Below are positions 23,363 to 31,184 of a stretch of 32,453 bases of DNA, piece after piece. This DNA comes from Candidatus Poribacteria bacterium (GTDB lineage: Bacteria; Poribacteria; WGA-4E; WGA-3G), in contig VXMD01000078.1 of the NCBI GenBank assembly GCA_009841255.1, forward strand, positions 1 through 32,453, in the 5' to 3' direction. Position 1 is the first letter of the stretch, and each line of letters begins with the position of its first letter. The notes under the pieces were generated by a model. The model made no database searches and was not told the DNA's origin. It saw only the letters and a program-made list of their open reading frames with translations. A program made the translations under genes and the position numbers.

Positions 23363-24337
23363 TTACAACTTCGCTAATGCCTTTAAAACGTGTTGATGAA
23401 GTTTTCCATTGGTCGCGACGATCCCGCGGTTCTCATGCATCCGCTTTCCTGTCAAAAAGTTAAGGGGCGCGCCGTTCGCGTCTGTTACCGTGCCGCCTGC
23501 TTCCTCAACGACGATAAGTCCTGCGGCATGGTCCCAGATGCATTCGCGGTAATCTGGATAAGTCGGGTTCGGAAGACGGATATAGAGCGACGCTTCGCCA
23601 CGAGAAACGATGCCGTACTTCGCTTGGCTGTCCATGCGGACAGGCGATTCTGTAATTCCAAGGGCATTCGCTATCCTACTGTGTGCGTCACTGTCTCCAT
23701 GCGTGGACTCGACACTTTCTGCGAAGCGATGTACCGCTTCCGATACATGGACTTGCTCTATAAAGTCTCCCGTTTTCGTGTAGAGCCGCGTGCCTTCACC
23801 GCGGATAGCGACAAAGAGACATCCGCGTTCTGCGTTTCCATCCGTCAAGTTTGGGCATCCTAAAACGCCGAGTTGAACAGTGCCATCGACAATATAAGCC
23901 AGAGCGATTGCGTATTGATCGCGGCGAAGGAAGCCTTTTGTGCCATCAATTGGGTCAAGTGTCCAGAAGTTCGGTCCAACTTCACCACTTCCGCGATCAA
24001 TCCATTCACAGACGGTCTCTGCTGAGTGGGGTGTGCCTTGGTGAAAAAATCGGTTCACGTAACCTGTGACGCGTTCTAAGAGGGACGTATTCTCTTTCAG
24101 TGCCTGTGCGTTTTCCTCAGCGACGATAACGTCGTCGGGAAAAGCATCGCCGATTGCCTTGCATATCAGTGCCTGCGATCCGAAGTCTGCGACGGTTACG
24201 GGACTCCGGTCTGTCTTTTGGATTGCATCTGTTGGCACCATTTCGGCTTGCACCTGTTCGCAGAGTCGCATGGCTTTTATCACAGCGTCAATGGCAGTTT
24301 GTACTTTTGGCAGCGAAAACGATTTTTGATTTGTCAT
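23363..24337 (-). CDS. 3'(2'),5'-bisphosphate nucleotidase / inositol-phosphatase family (CysQ/Hal2-like)
   Basis: 324 residues with all metal-binding motifs of the lithium-sensitive phosphatase fold: Glu74-Glu75 in VAEENA, Asp128-Pro-Ile-Asp131-Gly-Thr in WTLDPIDGTKGF, and Asp269 in WDHAAGLIVVEEAGGTVTD. The GTKGFLRRDQYA stretch is typical of enzymes that convert 3'-phosphoadenosine 5'-phosphate to AMP in sulfur metabolism (Hal2/SAL1 type), so I favour that over inositol monophosphatase. Its site is AACAGGAAACTG-ATG. It follows pth after 121 bp that hold a hairpin and heptamers. Confidence 0.88.
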   Translation of the reverse strand: MTNQKSFSLPKVQTAIDAVIKAMRLCEQVQAEMVPTDAIQKTDRSPVTVADFGSQALICKAIGDAFPDDVIVAEENAQALKENTSLLERVTGYVNRFFHQGTPHSAETVCEWIDRGSGEVGPNFWTLDPIDGTKGFLRRDQYAIALAYIVDGTVQLGVLGCPNLTDGNAERGCLFVAIRGEGTRLYTKTGDFIEQVHVSEAVHRFAESVESTHGDSDAHSRIANALGITESPVRMDSQAKYGIVSRGEASLYIRLPNPTYPDYRECIWDHAAGLIVVEEAGGTVTDANGAPLNFLTGKRMHENRGIVATNGKLHQHVLKALAKL

Positions 24338-24363
24338 CAGTTTCCTGTTTAGTTTGGTAATAG

Positions 24364-24450
24364 TTGTCGGTTGTCGGTCTTCGATTTTCAGTTAAGAGGT
24401 TTCGTTTAACAGAAACCTCTTGTAACTGTTAACTGTTAACTGTTAACTGA
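24364..24450. repeat. Hairpin flanked by heptamer arrays
   Basis: A perfect 10-bp stem AAGAGGTTTC (24395-24404) / GAAACCTCTT (24413-24422) lies between TTGTCGG heptamers (24364-24379) and about 3.7 copies of AACTGTT (24425-24450). No T-run follows, so it is more a repeat element than a classical terminator of pth. Confidence 0.7.
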
Positions 24451-24458
24451 CAACTCTC

Positions 24459-25028
24459 TCACCGTCTATTGAATTGGTTCATTGCTGTAAGAATATCATC
24501 TTTGACGAAGGTCTCAATGGCATCAACGGCACGATCGATGGTATGTGCTATTTCGATTTCTTCGTCTTCTGTAAAACTTGTAAGGACATAATCGGTTAAG
24601 TCACCGATGGGTTCGCCGATGCCAATGCGTAAGCGTGGAAATGCGGTCGTGCCCAAATGATGAATAATGGATTTCATTCCTTTTTGACCGCCATCACTCC
24701 CCTTCTGCCGCATCCGAAGCACACCGAGGTCTAAGTGAATGTCATCGTAGACGACGCACAATTCCGAGGGTGAAATCTCAAACTGCCTGATGAGTGCGGC
24801 GACAGCAGTGCCACTGTTGTTCATGTAGGTCATCGGCTTCGCGAGGATAATCGGTAGGTCCTGCCGTGTCGTCTGCATAACGAATGATTTGCAAATTGAA
24901 TTCCTTTGAAGTTCTCCAGCGGAGGATTTCCATGTCTGTAGTAGGGCATCAATCACACGGAAACCGACGTTATGTTTGGTCTGCTCATAGCGTATCCCTG
25001 GATTGCCGAGTCCAACAATAAGTTTCAT
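24459..25028 (-). CDS. pth: Peptidyl-tRNA hydrolase
   Basis: 189 residues, the normal length. It has the family start MKLIVGLGNPGIRYEQTKHN with Asn9 and catalytic His19, MTYMNNSG (66-73) with the substrate-binding Asn, the VYDDIHLDLG motif with catalytic Asp at 95-96, and KGSDGGQKGMKSIIHHLGT (109-127). The enzyme releases peptides from prematurely dropped peptidyl-tRNA and is essential. It follows the bL25-amidase-GerMN genes; bL25 next to pth is a widely conserved association. Its leader carries a duplicated ribosome-binding module. Confidence 0.97.
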   Translation of the reverse strand: MKLIVGLGNPGIRYEQTKHNVGFRVIDALLQTWKSSAGELQRNSICKSFVMQTTRQDLPIILAKPMTYMNNSGTAVAALIRQFEISPSELCVVYDDIHLDLGVLRMRQKGSDGGQKGMKSIIHHLGTTAFPRLRIGIGEPIGDLTDYVLTSFTEDEEIEIAHTIDRAVDAIETFVKDDILTAMNQFNRR

Positions 25029-25236
25029 TTTTTAAAGATACCTTGCGGATTTTTAATTTTACCTTGCGGTTCGGTCAGGTGGTTTTGGAAATTTGACGGT
25101 GGTTTTCGTAGTTCCGCCTGCGTGTTTTTGCGAATCAGAATCAACGGTATGAGGTCTCCCGTGTGGGCTTCAAATCAACGGTATTCATGCCCTGTGGCAT
25201 TCCCCGGGGTATTTCTGCGTATTGTTGCAGGCTATG
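25029..25236 (-). repeat. Start-abutting leader repeat, copy 5, longest copy with duplicated terminal module (before pth)
   Basis: It opens with AGCCTGCAACAATACGCAG, has an insert of about 130 nt containing CCCCGGGG, closes with CACGCAGGCGG, and ends in two terminal modules, ACCGAACCGCAAGGTAAAA-TTAAAAA and CCGCAAGGTATCT-TTAAAAA, the second touching the pth ATG. Confidence 0.8.
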
Positions 25237-25270
25237 TTTTTGTGAGTCTAGGATGCCATGAATTAAAAGT

Positions 25271-25864
25271 CTATTGAAGTAGATGTAAAGGCTGCGAAAG
25301 ATTGAGGTGTCCTGCGAGCGTTTTCACTTCCTCGCCCTCAATTAAAATCTGAACCTGTTCAATTTCATCAGGAAATGCGTCGAATACGGTTTTGAGAATT
25401 GCCGTGACGGTCCAAAGTTCTGCTGTTGTCCCACCGATATGCCCATCGGTAAGATGGCTTGAAAAGTCCAAATATGCGGTGTGTTGACTATCAATATAGG
25501 CTTCGTTTAGGACCGTTCCACTCGGGATCGTGTTTCTGAAATTGGGCGGTGTTTCTTGGATGAGTGCTGTGATTATCTGACTCAAGCGTTTGGTAAGCTC
25601 GGTATGGAGACGTCGTTCGGTTTTAACGGGAACAAGTGCCAGCGCAGTGGTATCGAGGAGAAATAGATTCACCTCTTGTGGGGGTGGTGGTATATCTGAT
25701 GGGTTCGCGGCGATGGGCAACGGTGGTGGGGCGATCGGAATTACCGATTGCTCTGAGCGTCCAATCAGAAATAGGGTCACACCGAGGCCAACTGCGATGA
25801 GAACCAAGGTTATTCCCCATATCACTAAAAATCTTGAAAACCCAGCACTACTGTTATGTTTCAC
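25271..25864 (-). CDS. Membrane-anchored GerMN-domain protein
   Basis: 197 residues starting at GTG 25864. One transmembrane helix or signal anchor lies at about 12-34 (VIWGITLVLIAVGLGVTLFLIG), then a proline-rich linker (about 40-62), then a GerMN domain (about 65-190) with IPSGTVLNEAYIDSQHTAYLDFSSHL and ELWTVTAILKTVFDAFPDEIEQVQILIEGEEV. GerMN domains occur in spore germination protein GerM and in many non-spore-formers next to cell-wall amidases, as here (the amidase gene precedes it on the strand). A role in peptidoglycan remodelling is inferred from domain and context. Confidence 0.88.
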   Translation of the reverse strand: MKHNSSAGFSRFLVIWGITLVLIAVGLGVTLFLIGRSEQSVIPIAPPPLPIAANPSDIPPPPQEVNLFLLDTTALALVPVKTERRLHTELTKRLSQIITALIQETPPNFRNTIPSGTVLNEAYIDSQHTAYLDFSSHLTDGHIGGTTAELWTVTAILKTVFDAFPDEIEQVQILIEGEEVKTLAGHLNLSQPLHLLQ

Positions 25865-25954
25865 TTTTTTAATGTTCCTTGCGGATAAGTTTCGATGTTT
25901 GAGACTGTAAGCGTTTTTGTGTTCGAGTCGCCCTCCACTTCGTTACGGGCTGCG
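25865..25954 (-). repeat. Start-abutting leader repeat, copy 6 (before GerMN gene)
   Basis: Opens with CAGCCCGTAACGAAGTGGAG (same tip type as copy 4) and ends TTATCCGCAAGGAACATTAA then AAAAA before a GTG start. The middle box is diverged. It shows that the terminal module is kept even when the start codon is GTG. Confidence 0.72.
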
Positions 25955-26020
25955 TTTTTTGTTCTAATGGTTATCGGCTGTCAGCTGCAAGTCCGGGTTG
26001 GTCCTAAACCGGTTGGTGTG

Positions 26021-27229
26021 TTACTGTTCTTGTTCTAATGTTGTTGATCGGGCAGGCGGGTTAATAGAAGAAATGTATCGTTGAAAAGTGCGAACAATTG
26101 CTTGAGCGACGGCTGCGATGTATTCAGAGTTAGAGAGTTTCTCTAAGTCTTCTACGTTGGAAAGATAACCAAGTTCCAAAACGACCGCCGGCATATAGGC
26201 TTCAGAGAGAGCTACGAGCGGGAGTTCGATAATCTCCACCGGTGTTTCCGTTAGGAAATTCAATTCCGTTTGCAGTGCGTATGCGAAGTCTTGGCTCTGC
26301 TTCAGGAAATTGGCTTGCGCAAGGATTTTTAACCCTTGTCCTGTCAGTGCTGACTGGACATTGCTTGGGAATCGAAGTTGCCCTTTAGGGTTGTCGAGGT
26401 AAATCTTAATCCCCTTTTCATGTGGTGAAAAGGAGGCGTTGCAGTGTAGACTGAGAAAGAGTTGTCCCTGATTCCGTTTTGCAACCTGAATGCGCTCGAA
26501 GTATGTCTTTTTCGTGTCTGTCTGGCGTGTGAGGTAGACTTGTATTCCCTGCTCTTTGCTGATGGAAGAAAGTTGTTTTGCGAGTGCGAGAACAATGTCT
26601 TTCTCAAGAAGACCTGTACTACTTTCGCATCCGCGGTCGTCTGCACCACCGTGTCCTGGGTCGATGATAATTGCCCAATTCACGGGATCACCTGTCACAA
26701 TTGGTGTCCATGTCCCCTTGGGTCTAAGTTGGACCTTTTTCAAGCTGGGATTGTAGAGAGCTTCGAGGTTATAGAGATCTGGTAGGATCTGCGTGAAGAA
26801 AGCGATAGGCAGCATCGGTTGTTGAGCAATCATTATCGGGGGGGTCGGAAGTGTTCGGGTTAGTCCACGGGGATCGATACCGATGATCGGGTGCCCGATT
26901 TGTAGGCGAATTTGCTTGTCTTTGGTTTTCAGGGTAAGTCGTTTTCGCGGATGGTTGTATTGATCCGTCATTTCAGGATCAAAAACCTGTCTGATTGCAT
27001 CAACAGACAAGTAGGTTTGCTCCCCTTGGAGTTGAGCAGGCACTTCCGCTATGGTTTCGCCGTTGACATCAATGAAACGAACGGAGTTTTCTTGAGCGAG
27101 GCCGTTGAGTACAATAATCCACGCGAGGAGGCTTAAAAAAAGCGCGCTAACCGTAACACGTACAGAGTACTTGTCGGTGCGCGCTTCCTGTAGTTTTTTC
27201 GTGTAGACAACGCTATTCGTCGTCGTCAT
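26021..27229 (-). CDS. N-acetylmuramoyl-L-alanine amidase (Amidase_3)
   Basis: About 402 residues from ATG 27229, which overlaps the bL25 end by 17 nt and suggests translational coupling; an ATG at 27298 would add 23 residues. A transmembrane anchor/signal (about 23-45) is followed by a region resembling copper-amine-oxidase-N/AMIN-type modules (about 48-172). The zinc amidase domain (about 186-390) has ligands His193 (DPGHGG), Glu209 (LLEKDI) and His262 (SLHCNA) plus catalytic Glu352 (VLELGYLSN). It cuts the bond between muramic acid and the stem peptide in the periplasm, for cell separation or wall turnover. Confidence 0.92.
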   Translation of the reverse strand: MTTTNSVVYTKKLQEARTDKYSVRVTVSALFLSLLAWIIVLNGLAQENSVRFIDVNGETIAEVPAQLQGEQTYLSVDAIRQVFDPEMTDQYNHPRKRLTLKTKDKQIRLQIGHPIIGIDPRGLTRTLPTPPIMIAQQPMLPIAFFTQILPDLYNLEALYNPSLKKVQLRPKGTWTPIVTGDPVNWAIIIDPGHGGADDRGCESSTGLLEKDIVLALAKQLSSISKEQGIQVYLTRQTDTKKTYFERIQVAKRNQGQLFLSLHCNASFSPHEKGIKIYLDNPKGQLRFPSNVQSALTGQGLKILAQANFLKQSQDFAYALQTELNFLTETPVEIIELPLVALSEAYMPAVVLELGYLSNVEDLEKLSNSEYIAAVAQAIVRTFQRYISSINPPARSTTLEQEQ

Positions 27230-27887
27230 CGCGTCTACGGGAAATAACTTCTGGTTCCGTAGGCTCTTCAGCGGCTTCTTCCCCTTCTCCTTCGCCATCT
27301 TCAGCCTCTGCTAATTCTTCTTCAAGTTGGATGCGCGGTTGGCTCACCATCGCAATGATTCGCTCTGGTTCATCTAAGATGTCAATTTCCTCGTCCAAGA
27401 CTAAGTCGCTGATATGGACGGCGTCACCGATTTCCAAGGGACTGACATCAATGGTGATGTCGTTCGGCATTTGCATGGGTAGGCAGTGAAGGGCCACTTG
27501 GCGAAGCGGGACTTCAAGAACACCGCCCTGTTGAACACCGGGAGGATTGCCTACAAGAACGACGGGCACGGCTGAGGTCACAGGTTCATCCAAAGAGATT
27601 CTAATAAAATCCGCATGGAGTAGTCTATGTTTATCTACCGGATGGCGTTGAATTTCTTTGATAATGACAGTTTCAGTGTCGCCTGCACCGACTGCCATAT
27701 TGATGATGACGTTTTCACCGTACGTTCGTAGGAACTGTCTGAAGGTTCGCGCGTCGAGTTGGATTGCCAAGGTGTCTTGTGCGCGACCGTACAGCACGGC
27801 GGGGACTCCGCCCTCTTTCCGAAGATCCCGAGCACTCTGTTTGCCGAAGGCGTTGCGTTGTTGAGCTTCTAATTTTGCTTGTTGCAT
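27213..27887 (-). CDS. rplY: Large ribosomal subunit protein bL25, Ctc/TL5 long form
   Basis: 224 residues: the N-terminal 5S-rRNA-binding domain (about 1-93, LRKEGGVPAVLYGR, HRLLHADFIRI) and the C-terminal TL5/Ctc beta domain (about 94-185, HCLPMQMPNDITIDVSPLEIGDAVHISDL), then a strongly acidic tail (about 190-224) ending RRRDDDDE. The long form is typical of most bacteria outside the enterics. It is flanked upstream by tRNA-Gln and ispE. A leader repeat sits in front of this housekeeping gene, so the repeat is not limited to accessory genes. Confidence 0.95.
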   Translation of the reverse strand: MQQAKLEAQQRNAFGKQSARDLRKEGGVPAVLYGRAQDTLAIQLDARTFRQFLRTYGENVIINMAVGAGDTETVIIKEIQRHPVDKHRLLHADFIRISLDEPVTSAVPVVLVGNPPGVQQGGVLEVPLRQVALHCLPMQMPNDITIDVSPLEIGDAVHISDLVLDEEIDILDEPERIIAMVSQPRIQLEEELAEAEDGEGEGEEAAEEPTEPEVISRRRDDDDE

Positions 27888-27975
27888 TTTTTAATTATAC
27901 CTTGCGGTTAAACGACGTGGGTTCTATTTTGAGCGTGTCTTTCTCAAATCCGCCTGCGCCGTTGTTGCAGGCTAC
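27888..27975 (-). repeat. Start-abutting leader repeat, copy 7 (before bL25)
   Basis: GTAGCCTGCAACAACGG, CGCAGGCGG, TTTGAGAAAGACACGCTCAA, then GTTTAACCGCAAGGTATAAT and TAAAAA before ATG. The tRNA-Gln 3' end lies only 22 bp upstream of the arm. Confidence 0.8.
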
Positions 27976-27997
27976 TCTTTTGGTTTCATGAAGGAGA

Positions 27998-28069
27998 CAG
28001 GGCGGGTAGGATTCGAACCTACGCATGCAGGTGCCAAAGACCTGTGCCTTACCGCTTGGCCACCGCCCT
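27998..28069 (-). tRNA. tRNA-Gln (UUG anticodon)
   Basis: A 72-nt cloverleaf: acceptor AGGGCGG/CCGCCCT, D arm GCC-AAGCGGTAA-GGC, anticodon arm CAGGT-CTTTGGC-ACCTG (anticodon TTG), variable CATGC, T arm GTAGG-TTCGAAT-CCTAC, discriminator G as expected for glutamine. CCA is not encoded. Its position between ispE and bL25 is an arrangement known in other bacteria. Confidence 0.96.
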
Positions 28070-28076
28070 TTAATCA

Positions 28077-28955
28077 TTAATGTACAGACACACCGACGGG
28101 ACTGGTTACCGTGGTTGTGCAAAAACTAACCCTATTTTTAAAGTGTAATTGACTTTGGCGTGCTGCGTTACGATTATGCATTACGGCAAACACCGTAGCA
28201 CCGCTCCCCGACATCAGCGCACCACAAACCCCAGTCTGCGTAGATACCTCAGTTTTTAGCGCGGCGATTTCAGGATGTTGGCAGAAAACGGGAACCTCAA
28301 GTAGGTTGTATAGGTTTTCCCCGATGCCCATGACATCACCCTTCTCCAAACAAGTCTCTATAATTATACCGCTTTTTTTTTGTATTGTCAAGGAAAAATT
28401 CAATTTCTTAAAGGCAGTTGCTGTCGAAATTTCAATACCGGGATTTAAAAGGAGAAGCGGTACGTCTGAGAGTGCGGGAAGGCGTGTTAACTGATCACCA
28501 ATGCCGAGTCCTAATGCGGCGCCGCCGTGCAAACAGAATGGGACATCTGCTCCCAACTGTGCCCCAAATTGCCTCAGGGTTTCCTGTGTGAAATTTAGCC
28601 CGAAAAGTTCGTTCACGCCGTGGAGGACAGCAGCAGCGTTCGCGCTTCCCCCGGCGAGTCCAGCCGCAACCGGAATCCGTTTATGGATGTCGATCGCAAT
28701 CCCGTCGATACCCCCTACCGAGTCACTGAGAAGATTCGCCGCACGATACGCCAAATTACGTGAATCTCGCGGGACCCTTGGGTGTTCACAGTAGACTGTT
28801 ATACCCTTCGTTGCCTGTTTTCGGATGATGACATCATCGTGCAATCCAATTGAATGGAAAATCGTTTCGAGGTTATGATAGCCATCCTCGCGTTTGCCTA
28901 CAACGTCCAGATAAAGATTGATTTTCGCATGGGCGCGGACCCTTATCTCTTGCAC
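28077..28955 (-). CDS. ispE: 4-diphosphocytidyl-2-C-methyl-D-erythritol kinase
   Basis: 292 residues, GHMP kinase fold. It has AHAKINLYLDVVGKREDGYHNL (Lys11 and the substrate loop), the ATP-binding glycine motif PVAAGLAGGSANAAA (95-109), and LGADVPFCLHGG with catalytic Asp137. It phosphorylates CDP-methylerythritol in the non-mevalonate isoprenoid pathway. The start is GTG at 28955. The lipoprotein gene ends 12 nt upstream, so they are co-transcribed, with tRNA-Gln following 7 nt after ispE. Confidence 0.95.
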   Translation of the reverse strand: MQEIRVRAHAKINLYLDVVGKREDGYHNLETIFHSIGLHDDVIIRKQATKGITVYCEHPRVPRDSRNLAYRAANLLSDSVGGIDGIAIDIHKRIPVAAGLAGGSANAAAVLHGVNELFGLNFTQETLRQFGAQLGADVPFCLHGGAALGLGIGDQLTRLPALSDVPLLLLNPGIEISTATAFKKLNFSLTIQKKSGIIIETCLEKGDVMGIGENLYNLLEVPVFCQHPEIAALKTEVSTQTGVCGALMSGSGATVFAVMHNRNAARQSQLHFKNRVSFCTTTVTSPVGVSVH

Positions 28956-28967
28956 GATTTTTGCCCA

Positions 28968-29873
28968 TTACTCCCTTAATTCTGACAATGGAATGATTTC
29001 GACATCCTCGCCCAGAAAGGGTTCGGGATCAAATTTACTGTCACTCATCTCGACGTTCAGTTCGACTTTGGCAATTTTCACGGCGACACGCGTCTGTTCA
29101 AGCGGACGTTCGATTTCCACCTTGTGGGGACGAAGGATCCCGCTCACCTCACGGTAATCAGCGAAAGTGGCGTGTTGTTGAAGCGTGCCATTTTCATCGT
29201 GAATCTGCCATTCTGTAACTCGTGGTTCATCCTCGCGAATAAAAAGGGTGATGGTCTCCACATATCCGGTTTGAACACCCGGACGCTTAATGATGGATTT
29301 CGCTCCGGAACTTTCAACAGATATGAAGTCAGCAGTGCGTCCGTCAAGAAACGGATTCGCGAAGATTGCACTCAACACATCTGACACGCGTAGATTGACA
29401 CCGAAAATTTCTCGCAAAACCCCATCGGATAACGGTCCGAGGTACGCCTTCTGCTCGTTCACAAGCCGGAGTAGGAATTGGTTTTTGTCCTGATTGGCAA
29501 TTGCGATGCCGCGGGGTTCGTTCATTCCTCCGAGTGCTTGGATGTGGAGCAGCTCCCCGCCGTTCTCCGATTTTTTATACCACAATAGTTCTCGAAGTTC
29601 CTCACTCCGTTCGGCTTCCTCAATCGTTACCATCATTCGGGTGATCTTTAAGGACCCGGTCAGATCGTATCTCGCTTGCAGTGTGTTGAGAATGGCATCC
29701 AATTCCGCGCGGGATGCGGGTGACAATTGAACCGTCGTGGTTGTGCTGCCGATACACCCAGCCATGACTACCAAAAGGAGACAAAACGCGTGGATCTTTG
29801 CCCATACAGCGAAATTTGACTTCTGGATATAACTGAGATTCGTCAGCCTGAGGTGACGTTGTAAATAAACCAC
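28968..29873 (-). CDS. Outer-membrane-type lipoprotein of unknown function
   Basis: 301 residues with a GTG start; the N terminus is rather long before a hydrophobic stretch (about 27-39) and a lipobox VMAGC (Cys40). The rest is beta-rich, with strands such as LTGSLKITRMMVTIEEAE, ELLWYKKSENGGELLHIQALG and RVTEWQIHDENGTLQQHATFADYREVSGILRPHKVEIERP. This resembles the LolA/LolB or DUF4292 lipoprotein-carrier fold in style, but I cannot assign it. It lies directly upstream of ispE (12 nt gap); lipoproteins near ispE (LolB) are known in proteobacteria, which supports but does not prove a LolB-like role. Confidence 0.75.
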   Translation of the reverse strand: MVYLQRHLRLTNLSYIQKSNFAVWAKIHAFCLLLVVMAGCIGSTTTTVQLSPASRAELDAILNTLQARYDLTGSLKITRMMVTIEEAERSEELRELLWYKKSENGGELLHIQALGGMNEPRGIAIANQDKNQFLLRLVNEQKAYLGPLSDGVLREIFGVNLRVSDVLSAIFANPFLDGRTADFISVESSGAKSIIKRPGVQTGYVETITLFIREDEPRVTEWQIHDENGTLQQHATFADYREVSGILRPHKVEIERPLEQTRVAVKIAKVELNVEMSDSKFDPEPFLGEDVEIIPLSELRE

Positions 29874-29911
29874 ACTTCTACCTGCCGAAATTGAAGAGGC
29901 GTGTATCGTAT

Positions 29912-31102
29912 CTAAAGGACTTCTGACATCGATTTTTCAACGATGTTGACGGCTTCCTCAACGTGCCCGGCGTTGATATTGAGCGGTGGTAAGAACCGAA
30001 GGACATAGTCGTTGGTGCAAATGGTGACCAATCCGTTTTCGATACACTGTGCAGCGATCGGTGTCGCATCGACTTCCATAACTAAACCGCGGAGCAAGCC
30101 TTTCCCGCGTACCTCTTTGATCGGATATTTCTCCTTCAGTTCCATGAGTCCACCGGCGAGGTAATTCCCCATTTTAACGGCGTTCACGGCGAGGTTTTCT
30201 TCCAGAATGGTTCTGACAGTTGCAGATGCCGCCGCGGTGACTAACGGATTTCCGCCGAATGTTGCGGCATGCGTACCGGGGACGAAACTCTCTGCTATGT
30301 GTCGTTTCGCTAACATCGCACCGATCGGTACACCGCTCCCGAGAGCCTTTGCCATTGTGATGACATCGGGCACAACACCGTAACTTTGGTATCCGAAAAA
30401 AGTGCCTAATCTCCCCATCGCCGTCTGGACTTCGTCGAAGATGAGTAACAGGTTATGCGTATCACAGAGTTCTCGTAAGCCTTGAAGATACCCATCACTC
30501 GGGATATTAACACCGCCTTCGGACTGAATCGGTTCAACTAAGATGGCGCATGTCTTTTCGCTGATGGCGGCTTCGGTTGCTTCCAGATCGTCGAATGGGA
30601 CGTATTTGAAGCCCTCGAGCATCGGTTCAAATCCTACGTGATATTTTGTTTGTGCCGTGGCGGTGATGGTCGCCATCGTCCGTCCGTGGAACGAGTTCTC
30701 CATCGTGATGATTTCGTAGGCGTTAGTTCTACCGCTATCCTTGGCGTATTTCCGCGCCAGTTTAATTCCGGCTTCATTTGCTTCGGCGCCGCTATTGCAG
30801 AAGAAGCACTGATCCATGTCGGAGTTATCGATAAGCAATTTCGCGAGTTCTGCCTGCGGTTGAATGTAGTAGAGATTGGATGTGTGCAGCAGCTTGCCTG
30901 CCTGTTCCTGTATGGCGGCAACAACCTTTGGGTGGCAGTGCCCTAAACCGTTGACGGCGAGTCCACCGAGGAAGTCAAGATATTTTTTCCCATCGGCGTC
31001 CCAGAGATAGGGTCCTTCGCCTTTAACAAAAGCGAGACTTCTGTCGCCGTAGGTATTGATGATATATTCTGTCGCCATCTCTTTGATTTCAGCGGTTGTC
31101 AT
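29912..31102 (-). CDS. argD: Acetylornithine aminotransferase-type class III aminotransferase
   Basis: 396 residues, fold-type I PLP enzyme. It has FLGGLAVNGLGHCHPKV (44-60), FCNSGAEANEAGIKLARKY (101-119), SFHGRTMATITAT, IFDEVQTAMGRLG with PLP-binding Asp223, TMAKALGSGVPIGAM with Schiff-base Lys252, and THAATFGGNPL. It fits ArgD or succinylornithine/acetylornithine aminotransferase (arginine synthesis); related class III enzymes such as ornithine or GABA aminotransferases cannot be fully excluded. Its site is AAAGGAGAAAAATTGA-ATG. No other arginine gene lies in the window. Confidence 0.88.
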   Translation of the reverse strand: MTTAEIKEMATEYIINTYGDRSLAFVKGEGPYLWDADGKKYLDFLGGLAVNGLGHCHPKVVAAIQEQAGKLLHTSNLYYIQPQAELAKLLIDNSDMDQCFFCNSGAEANEAGIKLARKYAKDSGRTNAYEIITMENSFHGRTMATITATAQTKYHVGFEPMLEGFKYVPFDDLEATEAAISEKTCAILVEPIQSEGGVNIPSDGYLQGLRELCDTHNLLLIFDEVQTAMGRLGTFFGYQSYGVVPDVITMAKALGSGVPIGAMLAKRHIAESFVPGTHAATFGGNPLVTAAASATVRTILEENLAVNAVKMGNYLAGGLMELKEKYPIKEVRGKGLLRGLVMEVDATPIAAQCIENGLVTICTNDYVLRFLPPLNINAGHVEEAVNIVEKSMSEVL

Positions 31103-31184
31103 TCAATTTTTCTCCTTTGTTGTTAGGTGTGCTTTCTGGAACGGTGCGGTTAGGTAGGAGCCCCAACCGCGTTTGGAATAAAGA

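Noticed and set aside
24395-24422. Rho-independent terminator of pth
   Set aside because: The stem is good but neither side has a T-run; it fits the hairpin/heptamer repeat family better.
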